Assembly (NCBI GenBank): GCA_022841565.1
Contig: JALHRH010000007.1
Location: forward strand, 1-44,424
Reading direction: 5' to 3'
DNA: 44,424 nt
From: Mycobacterium sp.
GTDB taxonomy: Bacteria > Actinomycetota > Actinomycetes > Mycobacteriales > Mycobacteriaceae
The position numbers and the translations under genes were made by a program. This document shows, in pieces, positions 31,692-39,370 of this stretch (position 1 is its first letter; each line of letters starts with the position of its first letter). The notes under the pieces were generated by a model that saw only the letters and a program-made list of their open reading frames with translations, did no database searches and had not been told where the DNA came from.

Positions 31692-32032
31692 GACTGCGGC
31701 TCCTTGTCGTATCCAGGGTGGGCGGCCGCAAGCCGGTGACCCACCAGCGTGCGGAGGCAGGCGATGACGTCGCTGTCGCGGCCGTCCAGGTCTCCGGCCC
31801 GGATCGCGGCAGCCAGGGCGGCCTCGTCGGCGAAGCCCAGGCGTGCCAGTGCCGCCTGCGCCTCGGGTTCGCCCGGGTTCTGCAGTTCCCGCTCGACCAT
31901 GCGCAGCGCGTTGGCCGCCACCCGGGCGTGAAAGTTGACCTGCCCGGTGGTGGCTTCCCGGACATCGTGTTCCAGAAATTCGGCGACGGCGGCGACGAGT
32001 TCGGCCGCCGTCGGACGGCCGTGCAGGGTCAT
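31688..32032 (-). CDS. DUF6285-type small protein (LvaB-like)
   Basis: 114-residue all-helical protein (GRPTAAELVAAVAEFLEHDVR, then FHARVAANALRMVERELQN and CLRTLVGHRLAAAHPGYD). The pattern is that of DUF6285, a small protein found next to APH-type kinases. I recall that LvaB of Pseudomonas putida, needed with the kinase LvaA to phosphorylate 4-hydroxypentanoyl-CoA, is a protein of this size and position; common ancestry is inferred. Overlaps the kinase stop and the SnoaL start, four bases each. Confidence 0.75.
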   Translation of the reverse strand: MTLHGRPTAAELVAAVAEFLEHDVREATTGQVNFHARVAANALRMVERELQNPGEPEAQAALARLGFADEAALAAAIRAGDLDGRDSDVIACLRTLVGHRLAAAHPGYDKEPQS

Positions 32033-32982
32033 GAACCCTCCAGCAGGTCAAGCAGATCCCACTCGTTCTCGCATACCCGGCGGCCGATTGTCGCGAGTTC
32101 GACCGAGCGCGTCTGCCCGCTCAAGTGGCGTTCCGCCTGATACCGGCAGATGACACCCCACCGCAACGTGGCCAGCACCAGCCACCAGTGAAACGCGACC
32201 CGGTCGACGGCCGTCGCACCGGCTTCTTCGTAGCAGCGAAGAAAGCTGTCGATGCTGCCCAGGCCCCCGGCCCCGTGGCTGGCGGGCGCGCCGAATCGCC
32301 ACGCGCGCACGCAAAACCAGGCCAGGTCTTCGTAGCGCTCGCCGACGTGGACCAGCTCCCAGTCCAGCACGGCCGCCAGGTCGGACCCGTCGACGATCAG
32401 GTTGCCCATCCGGAAGTCACCGTGCACCAGCACTGCGGGCGACGGCGCCGGCCGGTGGGCGGTCAGCCAGCGGATCGCCCATTCGAAAGTGGCTGTGGTG
32501 TCTCCCATGTCATCGAGCTGTTGACGGGAATGTTCGATCGGGTCCTCGCGGGCCAGATCCGGGTCGCCGGCATCGGCGCGATGGACGGCGGCCAGCGCCC
32601 CGGCGCACTGCCGCAACAGCCGCTCCGGGTCGTCAAGTTGCCGGAAGATGCGCCGGACGATGGTCTCACCGGTGATCTCCTCGCAGATCAGAAACGGATT
32701 GCCAAGTGCCGCAACGGAATTATCGGCAACTAGCACCTCCGGAACCGGTGCGCCCGCTGCCGCCGCGGCCGCCTGGACCCTGGCCTCCAGCTCCATGCCG
32801 GCGTGGATGTCATCGGGCGGCCCGGTACGCAGAATCAGCGGCCGGCGTTCGGTGCCGTTGACCGCGTCGAATGCCCAGGTGGTGCGGCTGGCACCGCCGG
32901 TCAGCACCCGCAGGTTGTCGATCGTCAGCTGGTCGCCCAGCACCGGCGCCAACACCGTGGTCAGGTTGTCGACGAGGGTCAC
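32029..32982 (-). CDS. APH-type kinase (ACAD10/LvaA-like)
   Basis: 317-residue kinase-fold protein with an intact Brenner motif HGDFRMGNLIVDG (H187, D189, N194) and metal-binding LDWELVH (D207). The N-terminal lobe has the TGGASRTTWAFD nucleotide-binding loop. The GTG start at 32980-32982 overlaps the stop of the acyl-CoA dehydrogenase gene (GTGA), so the two are translationally coupled. Fused or adjacent APH-ACAD pairs (human ACAD10/11, bacterial LvaA/LvaC) phosphorylate a 4-hydroxyacyl-CoA so that the dehydrogenase-like partner can eliminate phosphate. This assignment follows from the neighbourhood, not from residues unique to that activity. Confidence 0.88.
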   Translation of the reverse strand: MTLVDNLTTVLAPVLGDQLTIDNLRVLTGGASRTTWAFDAVNGTERRPLILRTGPPDDIHAGMELEARVQAAAAAAGAPVPEVLVADNSVAALGNPFLICEEITGETIVRRIFRQLDDPERLLRQCAGALAAVHRADAGDPDLAREDPIEHSRQQLDDMGDTTATFEWAIRWLTAHRPAPSPAVLVHGDFRMGNLIVDGSDLAAVLDWELVHVGERYEDLAWFCVRAWRFGAPASHGAGGLGSIDSFLRCYEEAGATAVDRVAFHWWLVLATLRWGVICRYQAERHLSGQTRSVELATIGRRVCENEWDLLDLLEGS

Positions 32983-34217
32983 TTCTTGCCGAACTTGAAC
33001 AGCCGCTGGGCAACCCTGCGGATCTGAATCTCCTCGGCCCCCTCGGTGATCCGGTAGCGGCGGTGGTGGCGGTAGATGTGTTCGAGCTGCTCGTGGCGGC
33101 TGTAACCGATGCCCCCGAGCACCTGCATGGCCCGGTCGGCCGCGTCGCACACCAACCGGTTGGCGCGATAATTAGCCATGGAAACTTTGTCGGAGACCTC
33201 CATGTGGTGGTTCTGGTCCAACTGCGTTGCAGCGTAATAGACCAGCAGCCGCACCATCTGGGCCTCGGTCTGCAATTCCACCAGCGGCCACTGCACCGCC
33301 TGGTTCACCGCCAGCGGCTTGCCGAAAACCGTGCGTTCGCCCGCGTAGGCCACGGCGCGGTCGATGCAGTACTGGGCGGCGCCCAGGCTGCTGGCTGCCT
33401 GGCGAATCCTATTCTCGTGCAGGAAGGTTTGGCCCACTTCCAGTCCGCGGTCCACCTCGCCGAGTACCGCGTCGTCGGGCACCCGGACGTCTTTGAGCTC
33501 CACCTCGGCATGGTCGGTCGGCATGTTGAACGTCCACCAGTAGTACGGGACGGTGAAGCCGGGGGAGTTGCACGGCACCAGGAACGCCGAGATGCCGCGC
33601 GCTTGGCCCGGTTCGCCCGAGGTGCGAGCGAACACCAGGTCGTGGGTGGCGCGGTGCACGCCGGTGTTGAATCGCTTGGCGCCGTTGATCACCCAGCCTT
33701 CGCCGTCGCGTACGGCGGTGGTCTCCAGCCAGGTGGCATCCGAGCCGTGGTTGGGCTCGGTGAGCCCGAATGCCATCGACCGTTCGCCGGTGATCAGCGC
33801 CTCGGTCCATTCGTTCTTCTGCGCGTCGGTGCCGAAGCGGTCCATCATGATTACTTGAGGGAAGTTGCCGACGATCGACGACTCGTCCTGCAGGTCGTTG
33901 TGCAGGCCAAGGCCCTTGTGTGCCAGGTGCTCCCGGATGACGGCCATGTCGATGTTGGTGCCGTCACGCCCGCCGAACTCCGACGGCAGGCCGTAACGCA
34001 GCCAGCCCGCCGCATCGGCGCGCTTGCGCATCTCACCGAGCAGGTCTTCCCATTCGCGGCGGGGGATGCCGCCGTTGTCCCAGTCGGTACGGGCATTCTC
34101 GCGGCGATGGTCGAAGAACTGGATGTTCTCGTGCTCCAGCGGCTTGATCTCGGTCTCGATGAACTCGTCCATCTCGGCCAGCAAACCGGGAAGGTGTTGG
34201 GGGAGGCTGAAATCCAC
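32979..34217 (-). CDS. Acyl-CoA dehydrogenase family protein (LvaC/ACAD11-like)
   Basis: 412-residue FAD-dependent acyl-CoA dehydrogenase. Family landmarks are FGLTEPNHGSDATWLETTA (FAD contact), NQAVQWPLVELQTEAQMVRLL and the C-terminal QVLGGIGYSRHEQLEHIYRHHRRYRITEGAEEIQ. The glutamate in TEGAEEI sits where medium-chain enzymes carry the catalytic base. The long N-terminal loop HENIQFFDHRRENARTDWDNGG is typical of the ACAD10/11-like subgroup. It starts 15 bases after the TetR gene, the largest gap inside the upper operon. Coupled to the kinase that follows it. Confidence 0.92.
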   Translation of the reverse strand: MDFSLPQHLPGLLAEMDEFIETEIKPLEHENIQFFDHRRENARTDWDNGGIPRREWEDLLGEMRKRADAAGWLRYGLPSEFGGRDGTNIDMAVIREHLAHKGLGLHNDLQDESSIVGNFPQVIMMDRFGTDAQKNEWTEALITGERSMAFGLTEPNHGSDATWLETTAVRDGEGWVINGAKRFNTGVHRATHDLVFARTSGEPGQARGISAFLVPCNSPGFTVPYYWWTFNMPTDHAEVELKDVRVPDDAVLGEVDRGLEVGQTFLHENRIRQAASSLGAAQYCIDRAVAYAGERTVFGKPLAVNQAVQWPLVELQTEAQMVRLLVYYAATQLDQNHHMEVSDKVSMANYRANRLVCDAADRAMQVLGGIGYSRHEQLEHIYRHHRRYRITEGAEEIQIRRVAQRLFKFGKK

Positions 34218-34232
34218 GTTGATCTCTCCTTG

Positions 34233-34856
34233 TCATGCGCCATACAAAGTTTTCTTCCATATCCCCGACAGCAGGGCGATGGCGTCCTCGTCGGTGATCG
34301 TCACGCCTAGGCCCTTCCGGGGGTCCGGCTTCCCGACGAACACGGTGGTGAAATTCTCGAACAGCAGCGCGATGGCCGCCGCCGTGTGCTCCGGGTTGAG
34401 CTCTGTCCCATAGCCCTGGCCCTGAGCGCGGCGCACCGAGGCCGCCACGATGTCCATGCCGAACCGGCGGAATTCGTTCTGGACGTCGGCGAAGCGTTGC
34501 TGGGTGGCGGCCAGCTGCGACACCGCGATCATGATGCCGATGTTCTGCTTGAACATGTTCCAGTAGCCGGTGACGACCGAGGTGAAAAAGACGTTGTCGT
34601 CGGGAGAATCCGGCAGGCGCACGCTCAACCCGGACGGTTCGACGACGTCGTGCAGGAACGACTCCGCCAGCGCGGCCAGCAGATCTTCCTTATCGGTGAA
34701 GTACCGGTAGAACACTGCTGAGGATTTCCCCGCCGCCGAGGTGATATCGGCCAGGGTGGTGCCGTGAAAGCCCCGCTCGGCGAACAACTTCCGCGCTGCC
34801 TGTTCGATGGCCTGGCGGGTCTGCTGGCCCTTGGCGCTGAGCACTTCGGCCGGCAT
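34233..34856 (-). CDS. TetR-family regulator within the catabolic operon
   Basis: 207-residue regulator with an N-terminal helix-turn-helix (FAERGFHGTTLADITSAAG, then KSSAVFYRYFTDKEDLLAAL, about residues 25-63) and a C-terminal ligand domain containing the VTGYWNMFKQNIGIMIAVSQLA stretch. The start at the ATG 34854-34856 overlaps the stop of the lyase gene in TGATG. It sits fifth of eleven genes, an unusual place for a regulator. Being encoded in the unit it presumably controls would give negative autoregulation. The palindrome at 39252-39279 is its most likely operator. Confidence 0.9.
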   Translation of the reverse strand: MPAEVLSAKGQQTRQAIEQAARKLFAERGFHGTTLADITSAAGKSSAVFYRYFTDKEDLLAALAESFLHDVVEPSGLSVRLPDSPDDNVFFTSVVTGYWNMFKQNIGIMIAVSQLAATQQRFADVQNEFRRFGMDIVAASVRRAQGQGYGTELNPEHTAAAIALLFENFTTVFVGKPDPRKGLGVTITDEDAIALLSGIWKKTLYGA

Positions 34857-35752
34857 CAGGTTCGCATCCGGTCTCCCGCGCGCAGCAGGGCGCTCGGGAG
34901 GTCGTGGCCGACAACGGCTTTTGCGACCTGCGCGGCCGCGATGGCGGCCGGTAGATCGACGTCGACCTCGAAACCGCTGTCGTCCAGCAGATACACCAGG
35001 TCTTCGGTGGCGATATTGCCGGTTGCGCCCGGCGCGAACGGGCAGCCGCCCAATCCGCCCACCGAGGCGTCCAGGCGGTTGACGCCCGCAATGACGGCGG
35101 CGTAGGCACTGGCCAGGCCGGCGCCCCGGGTGTTGTGGAAGTGGCCCCCCAGGGGAAGGTCGCCGATCACCGGATGTAACTGTGCGATAAGCGACCTCAC
35201 CCGCCCAGGGGTAGCGGTGCCGATAGTGTCGGCGATGCAGAATCGGTCCGCGCCCTGGTCGCGGGCGGCGGCGGCGATGTCGAGCACCCGGTGCGGGGGA
35301 GTGGGCCCGTCGAACGGGCAGTCCCACGCGGTGGCCACGACCACCTCGACGGTCGCGTTGGCGTCGTGGGCGATGCCGATGATCTCCGCGACCTGCGCGG
35401 TGGCTTGAGCGCTGGAACGCCCGACATTGGCCTGGCTGAACGCGTCTGATGCCGCGACCACATATTCGATCGACCGCAGCCCCGCGGTGATCGCGCGCTT
35501 GGCGCCATTCGGGCTGGCCACCAGCGCGGAGAACTCGATGTCGGGGTAGTTGTGCAGTTCGGCGGCCAGTTCGGCCGCATCGGCCATCGACGGCACCTTC
35601 GACGGCGACACGAACGCGGTGGCTTCGACCTCGCGGACCCCCGTGGCGGCCACGGCGGCCAGCAGTTCCAGCTTGGCCGACAACGGGATTGGCTTCTCGA
35701 TCTGCAACCCGTCGCGCAGCGACACTTCGCGGATGTCAACGTGCGGACTCAT
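34856..35752 (-). CDS. HMG-CoA lyase-like protein (HMGL family)
   Basis: 298-residue TIM-barrel lyase of the DRE-metallolyase family. Catalytic features are VSLRDGLQ (R13, D14), GHFHNTRG (metal-binding His pair) and GGLGGCPFAPGATGNIATED, whose cysteine is the HMG-CoA lyase active-site residue. The reaction class is a retro-Claisen cleavage of a 3-hydroxy-3-methylacyl-CoA or similar beta-hydroxyacyl-CoA, giving acetyl-CoA plus a ketone or keto acid. The ATG overlaps the CoA-transferase stop (ATGA), which suggests the transferase supplies its substrate. Confidence 0.92.
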   Translation of the reverse strand: MSPHVDIREVSLRDGLQIEKPIPLSAKLELLAAVAATGVREVEATAFVSPSKVPSMADAAELAAELHNYPDIEFSALVASPNGAKRAITAGLRSIEYVVAASDAFSQANVGRSSAQATAQVAEIIGIAHDANATVEVVVATAWDCPFDGPTPPHRVLDIAAAARDQGADRFCIADTIGTATPGRVRSLIAQLHPVIGDLPLGGHFHNTRGAGLASAYAAVIAGVNRLDASVGGLGGCPFAPGATGNIATEDLVYLLDDSGFEVDVDLPAAIAAAQVAKAVVGHDLPSALLRAGDRMRT

Positions 35753-36948
35753 ACCACCTCCTCGGCGACCAGCCGCGCGACTTCGTCGGCCGTCTTGCCC
35801 AGCAATCCCGTGTAGATCTCGGCATTGTGCTGTCCCGGACGGGCGGGACCGGCGTTGCGGACGGTACCTCGGGATTCGGAGAGCACCGGCACGATTCCCG
35901 GACCGAGCACGTCACGCCCCAGGCGCTCATCGTGGTGCGCCACCAGCATGTCGCGGGAGCGCAGCTGGGGGTCGTTGACCACCTCGGCGACGGTGTTGAT
36001 CGGCCCGGCGATCACGCCCGCGGCAGAGAGTGTTTCGATGATCTCGTCGGGCTGCCGCTCGGCGGCCCACGCGCCGATAATGTCGTCCAGCGCGTCCTGG
36101 TAGCGCCCGCGGGCGCCGTGCGTGGCGAACCGGTCGTCGGTGACCAGCTCCGGGCGCCCCATCGCCTTGCACAGCCGGGCGAAGACGGTGTCCTGGTTGG
36201 CGGCGATCACCACCCACGAGCCGTCGGCGCTGCGATAGATGTTCGACGGCGCGATGCCTTCCAACCGGGTACCCGATGGCCCCCGGACCACGCCGCCGAC
36301 GTCGTAGTCGGGGATGGTGGATTCCTGAACGGCCAAACATGATTCGGTAAGCGCGACGTCGACCACTTGACCGTGGCCGGTGATACCGCGGCGGTAGAGC
36401 GCCGCGAGTGCGCCTTGGGCTCCGAACATGCCGGCCAGGGTGTCGCCGAGCGAGAGTGCGAGCCTGGGTGGCGGCCCGCCGGGGAAGCCGTTGAGGTGCC
36501 GCAGCCCGCTGGCCGCCTCGGCCACCGAGGCGTAACCGGCCTTGTCGGCGTCGGGCCCAGTCTGCCCGTAGCCGGATACCCGGACCAGGATGAGGCCCGG
36601 ATTGCGCTGGCTCAGCACGTCGTACCCCAGGTTCCACCTCTCCAGCGTGCCCGGGCGGAAATTCTCTACCACTATGTCGGACTTGTCCACGAGTTCCAGG
36701 AACAACTCGCGCCCGCGCGGTTTGCGCAGGTCGAGAGTGATGGCGCGCTTGTTGCGGGCATGCACGGTCCAAAAGACGCGATGCCCGTCAACTTCGGCCT
36801 GCCCCCAGGTCCGCAACGGATCCGGGGCGCCGGGCGGTTCCACCTTGATGACGTCGGCGCCCATGTCGCCAAGCAGCCGGCCGACGAACGGTCCGGCGAT
36901 CAGGGTGCCGAGTTCGAGCACCCGGATGCCGTCGAGCGCACCAGTCAC
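35749..36948 (-). CDS. Class III CoA-transferase (CaiB/formyl-CoA transferase family)
   Basis: 399-residue enzyme that moves CoA between carboxylic acids. The N-terminal ADVIKVEPPG and NKRAITLDLRKPRGRELF are family signatures. D169 in LSLGDTLAG falls at the position of the catalytic aspartate of formyl-CoA transferase. GTG start at 36946-36948 overlapping the hydrolase stop (GTGA). It is placed between a hydrolase and a lyase, so it likely activates an acid released upstream. Confidence 0.93.
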   Translation of the reverse strand: MTGALDGIRVLELGTLIAGPFVGRLLGDMGADVIKVEPPGAPDPLRTWGQAEVDGHRVFWTVHARNKRAITLDLRKPRGRELFLELVDKSDIVVENFRPGTLERWNLGYDVLSQRNPGLILVRVSGYGQTGPDADKAGYASVAEAASGLRHLNGFPGGPPPRLALSLGDTLAGMFGAQGALAALYRRGITGHGQVVDVALTESCLAVQESTIPDYDVGGVVRGPSGTRLEGIAPSNIYRSADGSWVVIAANQDTVFARLCKAMGRPELVTDDRFATHGARGRYQDALDDIIGAWAAERQPDEIIETLSAAGVIAGPINTVAEVVNDPQLRSRDMLVAHHDERLGRDVLGPGIVPVLSESRGTVRNAGPARPGQHNAEIYTGLLGKTADEVARLVAEEVV

Positions 36949-38138
36949 TGCTGGCTCGCGAATTCGTGCCGGGTCAGCCAGTCGGTCACGATGTCGACCG
37001 CCTGCCGCAACTTGTCGCGCTGGTCGGGTCCCGCGTAATAATGTGTGGCGCCGGGAATTTCGTGCATCTCCTTGTCCGGGTGCCCGATCGCCTCGTAGAG
37101 CCGTCGGGTGTGGCTGGGCGTGCATGCGTCGTCGGCCAGGTTACCGATCACCAGGGCCGGGATCGCGAGATCCTTCCCGCACGCTACGCCGTCGCCCCGC
37201 GCGTCGTCGTAGCTCCATTGGGACAACCAGCCGCGCAGCGTAGAGAACCGGGCCAGGCCAACGGGGCTCATGTTCACTACCTGCGGATCACCCAGGTAGC
37301 AGGTGCCCGGTGTGCGCTCGTTGGGGTCGACGGTGGGATCCAGCCAGCGCGGGTCGGCCATGGTGCCGTGCACGACGAAGCCGAACTCTTCGACGTCGCA
37401 ACCGGGGCGGCCACTGGCCTTTATTTCCGCCAGCTTCGTCTTGACCCAACTGGTGATGCGTCGGTTCCGGTCGATCTGCGCCTGCCGGTAGCGGGTCAGG
37501 AACTGTTCGCTGTAGGGCGGTTGGTTCGGATTGTCCGGGTTGTACAGATCCAGCTCGGGATCACGCTGGGTGGGATCGGATTCGTCGAGAATGGACGCGT
37601 CCAGCCACTCGGTCAGCGTGCCGTGTCGGCTGATGTGCGCGGCCAGCAACATGATTCCGTCCGCAGGCGCTAGCTCGAGCTTGGTCAGGTCGGGGCCGTC
37701 GCCGGACGGGCTGGACGTAATGGTCGCATGCTGGGCCTGCTGCTGGTAGAACACCGACAGCGAACCGCCGCCGCTCCAGCCGGCCAATATCACCTTGCGG
37801 TAGCCCAGCCGGTTGCGGGCGTCCTTGATGCATTCGCCGAGATCCTCGACCACCTTCTCCATCAACAGTGCGGAGTCGGTGCCGCGGAATCGACTGTTGC
37901 AGTAGATGACATGGTGGCCGGCCCGGGCTAATGCATTGATCATCGGCAGGTACGCGCCGCCGCCGATCGGGTGCATGAACACCAGCACGGTGTCCGACGG
38001 CGTGTCCTTCGGCTTGAGCAGATAGCTTTCCAGCACGGTGATCTCGGCGAGTCCTCCGTAGACATCGCGGACGCCGGAATTATTTTGGAAGGCAACGAGA
38101 TAAGGCATACGGTCGTAGTCAAATTTGGAGTGCTTCAC
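36945..38138 (-). CDS. Alpha/beta hydrolase
   Basis: 397-residue hydrolase. The nucleophile elbow GWSGGG places the serine at about 122, the oxyanion segment is MHPIGGGAY (about 55-63), and the acid and base are probably D336 or D337 (GNLADDACTPSH) and H366 (PGATHYYAG). A large cap of more than 150 residues lies between the nucleophile and the acid. GTG start at 38136-38138 overlaps the dioxygenase-like gene's stop. In the operon it could cleave an ester, lactone or C-C bond in the ring-opened or side-chain product of the first enzyme. Confidence 0.88.
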   Translation of the reverse strand: MKHSKFDYDRMPYLVAFQNNSGVRDVYGGLAEITVLESYLLKPKDTPSDTVLVFMHPIGGGAYLPMINALARAGHHVIYCNSRFRGTDSALLMEKVVEDLGECIKDARNRLGYRKVILAGWSGGGSLSVFYQQQAQHATITSSPSGDGPDLTKLELAPADGIMLLAAHISRHGTLTEWLDASILDESDPTQRDPELDLYNPDNPNQPPYSEQFLTRYRQAQIDRNRRITSWVKTKLAEIKASGRPGCDVEEFGFVVHGTMADPRWLDPTVDPNERTPGTCYLGDPQVVNMSPVGLARFSTLRGWLSQWSYDDARGDGVACGKDLAIPALVIGNLADDACTPSHTRRLYEAIGHPDKEMHEIPGATHYYAGPDQRDKLRQAVDIVTDWLTRHEFASQQ

Positions 38139-39229
38139 GAGTGCTGTCCCAGGTCGTGGGCCAGTACTTCCGCGGACGGTGTCAGCCGGCGGCGGGTGTC
38201 GATGGCGATCACCTGCCAGTCGACACGGGAGTATTCGTCGAATTTGCGGCGGGCTCGTTCGCGTGCCTTCTCCGGCAGACCGTGGTGCACGCCTTGGGGC
38301 GCATGGGATATCAGGCCGGGTGGCATCGGGATGCCGTAGAGCGAGCCGCCGTGGAAGAACGCGATCTCGTCGTAGTCGACATTGCGGTGATACCACGGGC
38401 TGCGTTCGGTGCCGGGCACACTTTCCGCCGGTTTGGGCAGGAAGTTCATCACATAGACGCCGGTGGCTTGCATGAACAGGTGCACGGTCGGCGGTAGGTG
38501 CAGGCTGTCGGAGGTGATGACGTTATAGTCGGCGATGTTGAAGGTGAAGGCGAAGTTGTCGCCGCGCCAGCCTTCGACGTCGATCGGATTGTGTTGGTAG
38601 TACAGCGTTGTCGGGCCACCCTCGTGGATGAGCCGGACTTCGTACTCGTCGCGGCCGTCATCTTCGATGGGGACGGGCTCGGGGATGACGGCCTGCGACG
38701 GATCGAACGGGAAGTGCCGTCCCAGCGCGCCCGGCGGCGGCACCCGGAACTCGTCGGTGGCCTCGATCATCAGCAAAGTGGTTTCGCCATCCGGTATTTG
38801 GCGCCACGTGGTCGCCTTCGGGAGGTAGACCCAGTCGCCCTGCCGGTAGTGCAGCGGCCCGAACTCGGTTTCCACCAAGCCGGCGCCGCTGTGCACGAAG
38901 CACAGCAGGTCACCGTCGATGTGGCGGGCGTAGAACGGCATCGCAGCGTGGCGGCGGCTCAGCAGCACCCGGCAGTCGGGGTTGCTGAACATCAGCAGCG
39001 GTCCGCCATTGGCGTCGGTGGCGTCGCTCGGTTTGAGCTGGTCTGCCAGCACGTCGACCGGGCGCAGCGGGCCGACCGCCCGGTACGCGGTGGGGTCGTG
39101 GCGACGGTAGATGTTCGCGGTCCGTCCGGTGAATCCGCCGCGGCCCAGCTCGTCGTCTTTGAGGCCGTCGAGGTCGGCGTGCACCCGCCGCGGCGTCCGG
39201 CCTTTGCGCAGGTGGACGAATGATTCCAT
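38135..39229 (-). CDS. Homogentisate 1,2-dioxygenase-like cupin protein
   Basis: 364-residue double-cupin protein. The C-terminal metal site reads WYHRNVDYDE (H281, D287/E288) and GLISHAPQG (H309), which aligns with the iron ligands YHRNCMSE and TPHGPD of true homogentisate dioxygenase. The third ligand is D or is shifted by one, so substrate or metal use may differ. The protein is about 80 residues shorter than homogentisate dioxygenase. First gene of the eleven-gene operon; ATG at 39227-39229 with GGGAG upstream. No other homogentisate-pathway gene (fumarylacetoacetase, maleylacetoacetate isomerase) is present, arguing against plain tyrosine catabolism. Confidence 0.82.
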   Translation of the reverse strand: MESFVHLRKGRTPRRVHADLDGLKDDELGRGGFTGRTANIYRRHDPTAYRAVGPLRPVDVLADQLKPSDATDANGGPLLMFSNPDCRVLLSRRHAAMPFYARHIDGDLLCFVHSGAGLVETEFGPLHYRQGDWVYLPKATTWRQIPDGETTLLMIEATDEFRVPPPGALGRHFPFDPSQAVIPEPVPIEDDGRDEYEVRLIHEGGPTTLYYQHNPIDVEGWRGDNFAFTFNIADYNVITSDSLHLPPTVHLFMQATGVYVMNFLPKPAESVPGTERSPWYHRNVDYDEIAFFHGGSLYGIPMPPGLISHAPQGVHHGLPEKARERARRKFDEYSRVDWQVIAIDTRRRLTPSAEVLAHDLGQHS

Positions 39230-39251
39230 GGCTGGCTCCCAGATTGTCGGG

Positions 39252-39279
39252 TCAAAAGTAAAAGTGACATTACTTTTGA
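39252..39279. promoter_or_regulatory. Perfect 10-8-10 inverted repeat, probable TetR operator
   Basis: TCAAAAGTAA (39252-39261) and TTACTTTTGA (39270-39279) are exact reverse complements separated by eight bases. An inner register AAAAGT-N6-ACTTTT (39260-39277) is also perfect. AT-rich in a high-GC genome and 23 bases before the first start codon of the operon. Likely bound by the operon's own TetR protein (34233-34856); that link is inferred. Confidence 0.75.
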
Positions 39280-39295
39280 TTTGGCCCGGTAGCAA
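39267..39295 (-). promoter_or_regulatory. Candidate promoter of the catabolic operon
   Basis: On the minus strand, TTGCTA (39290-39295, -35) and TAATGT (39267-39272, -10) are separated by exactly 17 bases. The -10 falls in the middle of the inverted repeat, so a bound repressor would block polymerase. Predicted transcription start is near 39260. Confidence 0.5.
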
Positions 39296-39370
39296 GTGTC
39301 GAATTTGTCGCGCGACGAGAACGTCACCCTCGACGATCGTGTTCGCAACCTTTGTGCGCGAAGCGGTGAG

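Noticed and set aside
32871..34310. 479-residue plus-strand frame over the acyl-CoA dehydrogenase
   Set aside because: Shadow of a clear ACAD on the other strand; high-GC codon structure keeps the antisense frame open.
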